A DNA stretch of 64,000 bases from Rhizophagus clarus (taxonomy: Eukaryota; Glomeromycota; Glomeromycetes; Glomerales; Glomeraceae). The stretch lies in the NCBI GenBank assembly GCA_015698045.1, contig BLAL01000242.1:315001-379000 (forward strand), written 5' to 3'. This document shows positions 1 to 10,060 of this stretch, piece by piece. Numbering within the stretch: position 1 is the first letter of the stretch; each line of letters begins with the position of its first letter. Position numbers and translations under genes: made by a program. The notes below the pieces were generated by a model that was not told the DNA's origin, made no database searches, and saw nothing but the letters and a program-made list of their open reading frames with translations.

Positions 1-850
1 CAACATCGATTACCAAGAGAAAAACATCACAAACTGATATTGATGAGGATTATGAAAATTTTCCTACTTCGGAAGATAAAGAAATTGCAATTAACAAAGC
101 ATTAGTAAAATTGTTTGTATGTTGTAATTTACCATTTCTCTCATTGAGCATCCTTTTTTCAACGAATTTATTGAAGTTTTGCGTGCTACCTATACCTTTC
201 CCACTCGTTGGATTTTGACTAATACTTATTTAATTCAAAAGATTGCCAGAATTGATGTCAAAGTAGTAAAAATTATTGAAAATCAAATTAATCTTACCAT
301 TGCCTTTGATGGGTGGACTAATTCTCTGGCTAATCCATTTATTGATTATTGTTTAATTACTGAAGAACGCAAGGAATACCTTTGACTATCTAAGGATTAT
401 TCTAATGTTACTCGTCATACAGGTGCATTTTTTGGTGATGAAATTATTAAGATTGTAGAAGAGATTGGTCCTGAAAAATTAGCCGCAGTAGTTTCTGACA
501 ATGCACCAGATGCCGAAGAATTCTTTGTGAGAAATATCCCCATATTTTAAATATACAATGCATCGCCCATTCTATTAATTTGATTACAAAAGACTTATGT
601 AAACATATATTTGTAGTGGAAACAATTCAGAAAGTAGGCATTATTCATCAGTATTTCGTAAGATCCCATGCCATGTGCCAATTTCTAAAAGATGCTGTAC
701 AAGTTTTACAAATTAAAGGAGGAGGACAAAAACTCGTTGATCAACAATGTGGGATTGTATTAATTCAATTGCTAGACTTAAACTAGCTTTTGCAAGGGTA
801 ATTTATATAAATAAAATAGTTTTTTTTAAGAATCTTGCTAATTTGCTCTG

Positions 851-2648
851 CGGGTGAAATCACCTAGGTGATTTCACCTATAAATAATTTATCAAAATCA
901 GGTGATTTCACATGTATAAAAAATTTTTAATAAATTTAATAGTACGCAAATCTTTATTAATTAAATTTTAAAATTTAATTGGCTAAAATTTATTGTAAAT
1001 TTCAATATTGTGTACGTAAAAATTTAATGATCGTAAGAATATTGTCCGGTCAATGTATCGCTAATTTGGCAATAATTTTCTGTACAAAAAAAAATAACAA
1101 AATTTATTATATTAAACTATGACTTTATTTCTTTAAATCCTGTTTATCAAAGTTAATATTTTTTACAATTATTTATCTTTAACATAACTAGTAAAATGAG
1201 AAGCCTAACAATTATGATAATAAGAGAGAGAAATAATGGAAATAATATTAGAAACAAATAATTAGAGATAACGAAAATGATAGGAGACAAAAGATATAGT
1301 AAAAAAAAGTAAGATAGTGAAAAGAAGAGGGAAAGAACGCGAAATAAAAGGAACAGGATCGAAAACAAAAGGAATAGGGACAAAATAAAAGGGGATAGAA
1401 ATAAAAATAAAAATCAAAAGGTAATGGGAAGGGCAAAAAAAAAGAAAAGATGACAAGAAGGGGACAAAAAAATGAAAGGATGACAAAAGGGAGATGAACA
1501 AAATGAAAGGATGGTGATAAACGAAGAGATGATAAGAAAGGAATGAAAAAATGAAAAGATGATGAGAAGGAGAAATGAAAAGATGACAAAAATAAATGAT
1601 GATAAAAACAAAACAATGATAAGAACGAAATGATGAGATGAAATGATAATCGATGATGAGGACGAAATGATAATTGATGATGAAGACGAAATGATGATTG
1701 ATAAGGATGAAACAACGATGAGGACAAAATGGTAATGAGGATGAAACGATCATGAGAATGAAAAAGAAGAAAGTGAATAAAAACAAGAAAAAATAGTTAG
1801 TAAAAATGAAATATAAAAACGAAATTGAAAAAAAGATAAGCAAAAACGCCATACCTTGTTCGCAAAACTAAGACTTAAAAAAAACAAAAGGAGGCGAAAT
1901 GATAAGGATGAAATGAAATCGATGATGAGGATGAAATGATAATTAATGATGAAGACGAAATGATAATTGGTGATGAGGATGGATGAAACAATAATCGATG
2001 ATAAGGATGGACAAAATGGACAAAATGGTGATGAGGATGAAACGACTATAAGAATGAAAGGAAAAAGGAGCGATAATGAAAAAGAAGAAAGTGAATGAAA
2101 ACAAAAAGAAAAGGGGAATAATTTAATGAAAGATAAACCATAAAAAGAAGAAAAAATAGTTAGTAAAAATGAAATATGAAGCCGAAATTGAAAAAAAAGA
2201 TAAGAAAAAATGCCATACCTTGTTCGAAAAACTAAGACCCTAAAAAAAAACAAAAGGAGGAAAAAAAAAAGAAATAATATACCATCATTTAATATAAACC
2301 TGGAAGAGATTAAAGACCTAAAAAGAAAGGAAAAATAATAAATGGAAAGGAAAATGAAAACAAAAAGAACAACAAAAAACAACATACCTTTGACACAAAA
2401 TTAAAATAGCTTAAAAGGCCTAAAAAGAAAAGAAAAAGGAATTAGAAATAACTAGAAAGAAAAGTGAAAACAAAAGAAGGAAAAAAAATACCTCGAAACT
2501 GGAAAACCTAGAAAAAAAAAATAAACAATTTAAAAATTAAAAATTAATCAGGTGATATCACTTGCCGGGTTAAATCGCCTACTGTATATCGAAATAAATA
2601 AATTATAAAAATCAATCAGGTGATATCACCCGAGTTATATCACCCCCG
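851..2648. mobile_element. Purine-rich non-autonomous element inside the hAT intron
   Basis: The 1.9-kb first intron of the hAT gene is filled by a block bounded by related inverted ends. The left end (851-880) carries GGGTGAAATCACC followed by GGTGATTTCACC. The right end (2615-2648) carries GGTGATATCACCC and TATATCACCCCC. A second pair of GGTGAT-type palindromes lies just inside (898-914 and 2549-2580). No target duplication is evident. The interior is almost pure purine on the plus strand (GATGA and GAAA runs) and codes for nothing convincing. The family is unknown; the paired GGTGATWTCACC palindromes are what suggest a transposable unit. Confidence 0.5.
1650..2262 (+). repeat. Direct duplication within the purine-rich element
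   Basis: Two diverged direct copies lie at about 1650-1895 and 1915-2262. Both run from GATGATGAGGA-type repeats through 'AAAAATAGTTAGTAAAAATG' to a shared 'CATACCTTGTTCG' end. Two shorter relatives of the end (CATACCTTTG near 2383, ATACCTCG near 2489) follow. On the minus strand each end reads as a good splice donor (AAG|GTATG). Confidence 0.6.
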
Positions 2649-3822
2649 GTTAAAACAAGTTATAATCTTTTTTTAATATAATATAAATATATGAATTATA
2701 TTAAGTATTAATTTTTATTTTAGGTTCTTTCAATTCATGAAAATGAAATTAAAGGTCGGGTTAAAGATATTCTCAATGATCGAAGTTTTTTTGAAAATTG
2801 CAGAACTATTGCATCTATTTTTCATCCTCTTAAAGTTTCTGTAGGATGTTTGGAATCAAGAACCTCAACTCTTTCTGATTGTTATATTCATTTAGTATCA
2901 TTGGCAGGTGCAATTTATCATTTACCAATTCAAAACATACAATTTAAATATTATTGTATAGAAAAATTTAATGATCGCTGGAATGAATTTACTGATGATA
3001 CAAATCTTTTAGCATTTTTTTTGCACCCTCAGTACCGTGGTAAGATATAATTTAAATAATAATTCAAATATTTTAGATGATAGTATGATTAATAGTATTT
3101 TTTATTTTAGGTAGGGGTATAAATCAAGGAAAATTTAGTGATATCTGTATTAAAGCAGGTCAAATTTGGAAAGATATGGGGCATGACCAAGATTCATGTA
3201 AAAGAATAATTGAACAAATACGAAAATATAAGATTAAAAGAGCACCATTTAATCTGTCATTTTCTAAGTCAAATATTCCACTTATCTGGTGGGAAACAAT
3301 TCAGAATGTAGATGAATTACAAGCTTTAGCACTTCGGCTTTTTGCTATAACTCCACATAGCGCATCTTGTGAGCGTTCTTTTTCAATTCTTGGGTGGTTT
3401 TATGGGCAAAGACATACTAATCTAACTTTAGAGCGAGTAGGAGGAATGTGTAAATTACACACCTATTATATCACGAATGCTAAGCAGGAATTACCCTATT
3501 ATGCAGTTGATATTTCTGAGAATCAATTGCATACACAAATAATTGATTCTTTCATGGAAATTGGGATGAATTAGAAGAAATTACAGAGGCTGACTTTAAT
3601 ATTTTTGATGGAGAGAATATATTTGATACGGAAGTAGATCAATCTACAGTACATAATTTAAATATTACAACTGAAGTAGAACTTGAATCTCAAATTTTTA
3701 ATATTGAGCAAGAATATGAAGATGACCAAAATATCAGTCAAAGAGTGCAAGCTGTTGTATTATCTCCACAGCATTATGATTTTGATATTGAAGCCTTAGT
3801 TAGAGGAATTGATGAACTTTGA

Positions 3823-5065
3823 TACTTTTTTTGTATGTTTAATGTATGTTTTTATATGTGCAATATATGAACTTTATTATATGAATAAAAATTATAAATT
3901 CTTCCTATACATGCTATACATTCTCAATTAGATCTCAGTAAATAAATTAAATTAACAAATATTTTATCTATAAGGTTTTTCCAAAGAAAGTTGTCATTAA
4001 AAAAAGCAAAATAAACATTAACAAAAAGTTCCTTAACGAAAAGAAATGAAAAACGAACAAAAGAAAAGAATTACCATTAATTCCTAAAGTCCAAGAAACC
4101 TCACTAAAGAAAAAAAGCAAAAGGAATGTCGATTAGTCTTTAAAAAGTCCAAAGAGATTATCACTAAAGAAAAAAGTAAATGTCAATAACATCCCTAAAC
4201 AAAAGAAAATGAAAATAGACAAAAAAAAACATTAGCTCCAAAAAATCTGGCACTAAAGAAAAAGGCAAAAGGAACGTCGATAACGTCCCTAAATGAAAAA
4301 AGAAAAACAAAAAAGAAAAAAAACACAACATTAGTCTCCAAAAAGTCCGTCACTAAAGGAAAAAAAAAACAAGATAAGCGTCAATAATATCCCTAAACGA
4401 AAGGAAAATGAACAAACGAACAAAGTAGAAAAAGAACTTACCATTAATCTCTAAAGAATCCAAGAAGCCGTTACTAAAGGAGACAAAATAAATAGGGATT
4501 GTCAATAACTTCCCTAAACGAAAATAAATGAAAAAATAACAAATGTAAAGATAAAACTGAAATATTAACTGTTAACAAAATAAAAATTATATTTCGGACC
4601 ATATAAAAAAGGTTTCGTCCGGATTTTTGTACTCTGGTCCTAATTTCAGATTTCGGCCTGATTTTCGACTTCCGACTTGAGTTTCGTTTCGGAATGATTG
4701 GCCGAAGGCCGAATCCTGAAATTATTCCGAAATTGCTGAGTTTCGGCAACATGTATACTTTGTACCATTATCCTATCAGATAAACGCAGGTTACTATACA
4801 ATCCGTACTATATAGTAGTAAGCACTATACAAAAAGGATCAAACAGAAAGAAGGAAAAATATCAGAAAAGTTAAGCAATAAGCAAGATGAAAAACTACAG
4901 AAAGAATTACAAGTAAAGCATGCAAACAAAGATGAAAAGAAGAAATAAAATATATAATGAATCAACATATAAATGTAGCAACGCATACAATAGTAAAGCT
5001 AAAAGAAGATTGGATAATACATTAAGTAAATGAAAAATTACGAGTATAAAAGATCTCCTCATGCG
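3823..5065. other. Intergenic, no gene; includes a degenerate tandem repeat
   Basis: No convincing coding sequence. From about 3990 to 4530 there is a purine-rich tandem repeat. Around 4610-4750 a short stretch with many CGGAA/TTTCGG words is open on the minus strand, but this looks repeat-derived. The rest is AT-rich and featureless. Confidence 0.6.
3990..4530. repeat. Degenerate ~95-125 bp tandem repeat
   Basis: Five units share the words 'TCCCTAAACGAAA', 'AAAGTCC' and 'CACTAAAGAAAAA'. Unit landmarks lie near 4031, 4192, 4286, 4389 and 4510. Unit length varies because of A-run slippage. Two units carry 'CTTACCATTAAT' or 'ATTACCATTAAT', a splice-donor-like signal on the minus strand. Confidence 0.65.
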
Positions 5066-5310
5066 CATAACTATGGAAAACCGTTCTATGTCAAAAGTCT
5101 GCTGATTTTCAACAGGCCCCCTGTGATTTTTAGCAGGAAGTCTGCTGTTTTACAGCACACCCCCCGCTGTTTTCTGCAGGTGCCTCTGCTGTTTTACAGC
5201 AGGTCCCCTGCTGTTATTGTAGCAGGTGATGTGTTGTACAAACAAATCAGCACAAAACTGCCTTTTGCAATAGTTTTACCAACCGGTTGGAAAATGATAA
5301 CTAAATTTTT
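5066..5310 (+). repeat. Structured dispersed repeat, copy 1
   Basis: A ~245-bp repeat is found again in reverse orientation at 17425-17651. It contains several near-palindromic CTGCTG...CAGCAG words, for example GCTGTTTTACAGC, spaced about every 20-25 bp. Near its end is the perfect palindrome CCAACCGGTTGG (5282-5293). It codes for nothing convincing. The LINE at 5311-13279 is inserted at its downstream edge, and the left target duplication (5294-5310) is part of the repeat. Confidence 0.75.
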
Positions 5311-5617
5311 ATTTTTATTTTTATTAAACAGATATTAGAAGCGAACACATAAATTATAAACACATCAAAATTGATACATGAAAATAAAAAATGAAACAAA
5401 CTAATAGAAGCGAACTAAATCTACTTCGACGGTGGAGTAATTATATAACGAACTATCTAAAAATAACCAACTACTTCTAGAAACATTCAATAATTAACCC
5501 ACTACCTCTTTTACAGCCAGTTAAAAACCAGGTAAACCGAAGCCCGCTCTGCAGAAAAGAAAGTAATAAAAACCATATATAAGATTCTATATAAAGTATA
5601 CTAACTAACTACTAGCG

Positions 5618-7147
5618 CTACGAAGTAAGATTACTATAAAATTCAATAATATTTTTACCAAAATATATATTATTACGAATACTATCTAAAGCATCAAATT
5701 TAAATTCTAATTCTTTATCACTATTCAAAATATTATTAAATGGTCGAAAATTTTTTAAAGTTAATTTTTTCTTTTTTGTAATACCCAACGAACGTTCAAA
5801 TTCTTTTATAAAAGAACAACGATGTATCCAAATTTCTTTAAATGTTTGTTCATAAATATACTGCCTGATCTCAATAATGACTAACAGTAATTGTTTACGA
5901 GGAATCCACAAGTTGAGAATTTGAGTCAACTCCAATGGTATAAAGCCTTTGATGAGATCCACAAAAGTAAAATTGTCAGGATCTGTATTAATTGTCCATA
6001 TATTAAGCGTCAATAAGGCAGAATAATCTGTAATGTCTGGATTATATTCAAATAACAATGATAATAAAAGATCAATTGTATTATTTTTAATCTTTAAAAG
6101 AAGAGATCGATGTTCATCACATGTCCACACGTGATCAAACGTTTCATCTTCCAATCCACAACTAGGACATTTCCATCCATCGTATAATTCTAGGAATGAT
6201 TTCTTCATTTGTTCAATTGTAGGAATCTCTTCTATAAGAAGATGAACTTTATGAGCTTTAACTTTAGAAGAAGACGTTGAAGTTTCATTATTAGCAATAT
6301 CGCAATTGAGGCATTCAAAGGTAGAAGTCCAATCAACTTCTAATTTTCGATATTTAGTATTCCTATGTAGGTTGATAAATTTTTCCAGGCCTTTAATACG
6401 ACTAACCATCTTGATGAATTTTCGTAAATGAGTTTCAATGATGATATTATTCCATAACGGAAGTACTTTAATGTCAGGAGCAGTATCTATAAAGTTAATA
6501 AATCTATCTTGGTCAATGTGAGCAGATTTTGCTAATCTATCCACGTGATTATTGCCATCGCAATCAGTGTGTGCAGCTACTTTAAACATTTCTACATGTA
6601 AGTTCTGTTGACGAATAATTCTAATCAAAATTGACCATAGATAGCTATTGTTAAGTTTGAAATAATCTCGCGATGTAAGGGAGAAATTATTACATTTGAA
6701 TCCCTCAAACATAGTAATCACATTTAAGGAGTCAATGTTGATTCTCACTTTACTTCTATAAGGGACTACCATAAGAGCTAAAATTACTGCTAAGAGTTCG
6801 CCTCGATATGCTGAAGGCCATTTATCAATCGTAGTATAAAATTCTACTTGAGGAATACCAAAGGATCTGTCAAGGTGAGCAAACGCGCAACTAATATTGC
6901 ATTGTTCAGTGCCTAATTCAATAAGAGATCCATCAGTGAAGAATTCAAAAATACAACAATTTGAATTATCAAATATAGCAAATTTTCGTTGAATTATAAG
7001 TAATTCATTCCTAGAAAGTCCTGGTTCTAATAATTCTAAAATAATATTGTTTTGTCTGATCACGTGATTTCTCGTTAACGTACTTTGAGAAAGAACATAT
7101 TTTTTCTTAGCCTGATCAAAAAGATTAAAAATATTAAAATTAATCAT
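5618..7147 (-). CDS. LINE RNase H / C-terminal zinc-binding protein
   Basis: This 509-codon frame carries an RNase H domain that would remove the RNA template during target-primed reverse transcription. Catalytic acidic residues are all visible: Asp72 ('FFTDGSL'), Glu117 ('AYRGELLAV'), Asp139 ('NIDSLNV') and Asp203 in 'NNHVDRLAK'. Downstream is a Cys/His pattern (CPSC...H...C, near residue 335) like the C-terminal zinc finger of I/R1-type LINEs. The start chosen is the ATG at 7147-7145, six bases after the RT stop. The frame is the same as that of the RT, so a single TGA separates the two. It is either a separate protein made by reinitiation or read-through, or the result of a nonsense change in a once-continuous ORF2. 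Confidence 0.85.
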   Translation of the reverse strand: MINFNIFNLFDQAKKKYVLSQSTLTRNHVIRQNNIILELLEPGLSRNELLIIQRKFAIFDNSNCCIFEFFTDGSLIELGTEQCNISCAFAHLDRSFGIPQVEFYTTIDKWPSAYRGELLAVILALMVVPYRSKVRINIDSLNVITMFEGFKCNNFSLTSRDYFKLNNSYLWSILIRIIRQQNLHVEMFKVAAHTDCDGNNHVDRLAKSAHIDQDRFINFIDTAPDIKVLPLWNNIIIETHLRKFIKMVSRIKGLEKFINLHRNTKYRKLEVDWTSTFECLNCDIANNETSTSSSKVKAHKVHLLIEEIPTIEQMKKSFLELYDGWKCPSCGLEDETFDHVWTCDEHRSLLLKIKNNTIDLLLSLLFEYNPDITDYSALLTLNIWTINTDPDNFTFVDLIKGFIPLELTQILNLWIPRKQLLLVIIEIRQYIYEQTFKEIWIHRCSFIKEFERSLGITKKKKLTLKNFRPFNNILNSDKELEFKFDALDSIRNNIYFGKNIIEFYSNLTS

Positions 7148-7153
7148 TTTTCT

Positions 7154-10027
7154 TCATTTAACATCTTCTTTGGTAAATTTAGCAGCCGATAAGAGCGGTA
7201 CTATATGCTTTGGATTAGCAGTAAAAGCACAAACACCCATGCTTGAACGATTTACAGTATTAGCAGCACAAAGTGTATCATCACAAATGGTAACATAGGT
7301 AGATGTTGAGGTGGATTGAGACATATCTACATGATAGTGTCGAAGAAGAATGTTATCTTCATCAATAAGGCGTTGAACTTTTCCAAATAAAATCGAATTA
7401 TGTTGAGGGCAATATACAACAGATAATGATCTATCTTGTTTTTCTATATTATAAGATTTAGTGTCTTCAATATTATCAAAGAATGTAGTAAATTTGTTGT
7501 AAATCTGTGGTTTAATGTTAAGCCCATCCACTGTAATGAGTTTTTGGATATCCATATACCATTTTTCTTTTTTGTTACCACGACCAGGAATGGATTGAAA
7601 GTAATGTTTATTACATATATCAGTCCAATTGAGTAAACGACGCTTGTCTCCTGAAATAATTTGTTCTACAAACATAATTTGGCGTGAGCGTAAAATTGTG
7701 CTATATTTAGACAAAAAGTCAAAAGTAGCTACAGATGCAAAATCATTTTTTCCTCCTGCTATAGTAGGAAATCTGCCTTTGTCTATGACAAGAAGTGTAA
7801 AATCATTCTGTCTCATTAAGTTGATCATATTAAGTAGATAATTATTCTTCATACGTCTAGGGATTTTATCAAAAGGAATACCCTCTATCAGCGGTCGGGA
7901 ACACCAGAGTAGCTGTTGTAGCAGTTTCAAGCGAATTTCAGTGATTCTTCCTAAGATTCCAGTGTCATTTAATTGAATGCAAAAATTAGTAATTTTTGCT
8001 TGAAGTTGATTCTCGTAAGGATTACGATAACCATATATATAAGAATTATCTAGTATCGCATTAGGAGCAGTACGAGCAAATTTAAGCTTGTTTTTAAACA
8101 TTCGACAAAAGGGAACAAATAAACGATGAATTAAATCTGGCGATAGGACGAAAACCTGTGACCAGTATTCAACACGAGGTATAATAATCCTATTAAAAAT
8201 ATATAGGATATGTTTGTCAGTAATTTTCTTTTTCCACATAAGGTTCGTTAGGTGGTCAATTTCCGCTTTAACTTTAGATATTAGATATTGTTCATCATTT
8301 TCAATATTAAAATAAACTCCCAGGATACGAGTAGGTTCATGAGGGTGGTTGGCCTTGATACTAATAGATTCCCTTCCAAATTGAAGATTGATCTTGTTAT
8401 TATAAGTGTGAGAATAATGACGCTTATATATCTTAGTTCTCATCATAAGTTCAGATTTCTCTTTGTTTATCTGGATGTCATTTAATCTATAAAAGGAATC
8501 AGCGATGGAGAGCATAGATTCCAGCTTATCTTTCTTATCAGTAATCCACTGCGTGTCATCCATAAATGCCAAGGCCGGGACATGTTGTTCTATCACAGCT
8601 GAATTCAACTGTGGTATTTGCTGTATATTATTACATGATACAGTGTATCCCAATTTTTGTTGGTTAATTTCAGCAAGTAAAGGATCATAATAAATACACC
8701 ATAGAACAGGTGAAATAACTTCTCCTTGGTCTATGCCTGTAAGAACGTCATAAGCAGTCGTCTTGCCATAGGCTGTGATAACTTGGTTTGTTCTATCTTT
8801 AAACAAATCTAAAATTAAATGAGTGAATTGCTGAGGTAGTTTGATTCTATCCATCGCTTTCTTTAGTTGGAAGGTATTGACGCGATCATAGGCCTTACCC
8901 ATATCCTGTGACAAGATCCAAAGTTCATTATTGTTATCAATAGCGTCCTGAATGATTTCATTAACGATCCTTATAGGTTCGAAGGTGGATTGTTTAGGTA
9001 AACCAGCGAATTGGTTTGTCTGTAAAACATTATATTGTTTCAACGTTGAAGTTAGGCGACGATTGAGTAACGTAATAAGCGCTTTACGAGCAGTCTCAAG
9101 TAGGGTGATCGGACAAGAGTTTGATAATTCACAATTAAAGGGTTTTGGCTTGGCGATAGGAAAAACAGTCGCTTCTTTCCATTGTTTTGGTAAATAACCA
9201 AATTGTATAATCTTACATATCAGATAATATAAAATATCATGAGCCGTAGGACTAAGGTGTTGTAACATTTCATTGGATATTCCGGAGGGGCCTGTAGCTT
9301 TGCCTTTAGGAAGGTTTCTAATAACATCCAGCCATTCATCACGTGATGGAAGGTCCATGAGTTTTGAGTAAATATTCTCATTAATATGGCGTAAGGGTTG
9401 ATATTGATCTTTCCAACGCCCTTGGAGTGGCTTTTTTCTATTAATCGAACCTGCAATTGTTTGGAAATGGTGATTGGTTTCTTTGAGAACAGCTGATTCA
9501 CCTGTGATCAGTGATTCATTGCCTCGGGCGTCTTTCTTATATATTTTTTCAATCGAGATATGAACCATCTCTTCTTCTGTGATCGAGCGAATCATAGAGG
9601 CTTGGTTGTCCTTGAAGTTAGTACAGCGTTTCTTGATATTAGAAACTATTTGTTCTTGAACCATAATATCAAGTTCCAATTTGAAAAGAAGTCGTAAGTG
9701 TTTTCTAATTTTACACAAATTCTTCAAAAATAATTTGAAGTCGTCAAGTATAAGAAAGGTGAAGGACGATGAAAGATCTGAGCATTCATATTTGTCCAAT
9801 GTCGTGTTAATGAGACGTTGGAACTTGGACCATTTAGCAGAGACACTATAAGTAATAGAAGCGGAAGCATTCAATATCGAACGTGTTTCTAGTATACGAT
9901 TAATAATATATCTTAGATCGAAGTAGATTGAAAGCTTCTTTTCTGGTGTAGTTTTAACTTTATTTCTAGTGACTTGCTTGTTGACTATACGAGATTTAGC
10001 TACTCTCATGAGGGTTTGTCTAAACAT
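7154..10027 (-). CDS. LINE reverse transcriptase
   Basis: A 957-codon frame with a complete RT domain. 'PKGKATGPSGISNEM' lies near residues 240-254, and motif A 'SQDMGKAYDRV' has its Asp at 375. Motif B 'GIDQGEVISPVLW' is near 431-443, and motif C 'FMDD' at 488-491 replaces the commoner FADD. Thumb and connector regions follow. The first ATG is at 10027. A second ATG at residue 7 overlaps the endonuclease stop in the configuration CATGA. Upstream of the ATG the frame stays open for about 50 more bases and reads 'FSIVKPRHINTLWDMFRQ', which resembles the linker normally present between endonuclease and RT in one ORF2. The protein may therefore be made as an endonuclease-RT fusion by frameshifting, or the ORF may have been split by an indel. 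Confidence 0.9.
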   Translation of the reverse strand: MFRQTLMRVAKSRIVNKQVTRNKVKTTPEKKLSIYFDLRYIINRILETRSILNASASITYSVSAKWSKFQRLINTTLDKYECSDLSSSFTFLILDDFKLFLKNLCKIRKHLRLLFKLELDIMVQEQIVSNIKKRCTNFKDNQASMIRSITEEEMVHISIEKIYKKDARGNESLITGESAVLKETNHHFQTIAGSINRKKPLQGRWKDQYQPLRHINENIYSKLMDLPSRDEWLDVIRNLPKGKATGPSGISNEMLQHLSPTAHDILYYLICKIIQFGYLPKQWKEATVFPIAKPKPFNCELSNSCPITLLETARKALITLLNRRLTSTLKQYNVLQTNQFAGLPKQSTFEPIRIVNEIIQDAIDNNNELWILSQDMGKAYDRVNTFQLKKAMDRIKLPQQFTHLILDLFKDRTNQVITAYGKTTAYDVLTGIDQGEVISPVLWCIYYDPLLAEINQQKLGYTVSCNNIQQIPQLNSAVIEQHVPALAFMDDTQWITDKKDKLESMLSIADSFYRLNDIQINKEKSELMMRTKIYKRHYSHTYNNKINLQFGRESISIKANHPHEPTRILGVYFNIENDEQYLISKVKAEIDHLTNLMWKKKITDKHILYIFNRIIIPRVEYWSQVFVLSPDLIHRLFVPFCRMFKNKLKFARTAPNAILDNSYIYGYRNPYENQLQAKITNFCIQLNDTGILGRITEIRLKLLQQLLWCSRPLIEGIPFDKIPRRMKNNYLLNMINLMRQNDFTLLVIDKGRFPTIAGGKNDFASVATFDFLSKYSTILRSRQIMFVEQIISGDKRRLLNWTDICNKHYFQSIPGRGNKKEKWYMDIQKLITVDGLNIKPQIYNKFTTFFDNIEDTKSYNIEKQDRSLSVVYCPQHNSILFGKVQRLIDEDNILLRHYHVDMSQSTSTSTYVTICDDTLCAANTVNRSSMGVCAFTANPKHIVPLLSAAKFTKEDVK

Positions 10028-10060
10028 GTCCCAGAGAGTATTGATGTGGCGAGGTTTAAC
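10001..10060 (-). promoter_or_regulatory. Candidate recoding site at endonuclease/RT junction
   Basis: On the coding (minus) strand the heptamer G_TTA_AAC (10060-10054) lies in the endonuclease frame, and its -1 frame is exactly the RT frame (GTT AAA CCT CGC). Thirteen bases later TACTCTC (10040-10034) can pair with GAGAGTA (10007-10001). Inside that stem GGG/CCC and GTTT/AAAC can also pair. The endonuclease stop lies in the 3' arm, as CATGA overlapping an RT-frame ATG. GUUAAAC is a known viral -1 slippery sequence (equine arteritis virus). Function here is inference; the spacing is longer than usual. Confidence 0.35.

Larger units (their letters stand above)
1..3822 (+). pseudogene. hAT-superfamily transposase, broken, 5' end outside window
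   Basis: This is a remnant of a cut-and-paste hAT transposase. The DUF659/RNase H-like core is seen in 'AFDGWTN' near 303-317 (first catalytic Asp) and 'VVSDNAPDAEE' near 490-520 (second Asp). The C-terminal hAT dimerisation motif 'SCERSFSILG' near 3365-3395 supplies the Glu. Two introns are readable: GT at 798 to AG at 2723, and GT at 3040 to AG at 3110. The copy is dead. Reading frame shifts near 140, 533 and 3560 and an in-frame TGA at 383-385 interrupt otherwise continuous homology. After the last shift the frame continues to a TGA at 3820-3822 with an acidic tail. The N-terminal BED finger, if present, lies upstream of the window. The family call is confident; whether any exon is still expressed cannot be told. 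Confidence 0.85.

Noticed and set aside
1153-2385. Long minus-strand frames of Phe/Ser/Leu
   Set aside because: They only translate the purine-rich repeat and several overlapping frames are equally open; no domain.
4474-4752. Minus-strand frame of 92 codons
   Set aside because: It spans TTTCGG/CCGAA repeat words and low-complexity sequence; no family resemblance.
7436-9501. Plus-strand and alternative frames across the LINE RT
   Set aside because: Shadows of the RT frame, which has all catalytic motifs.
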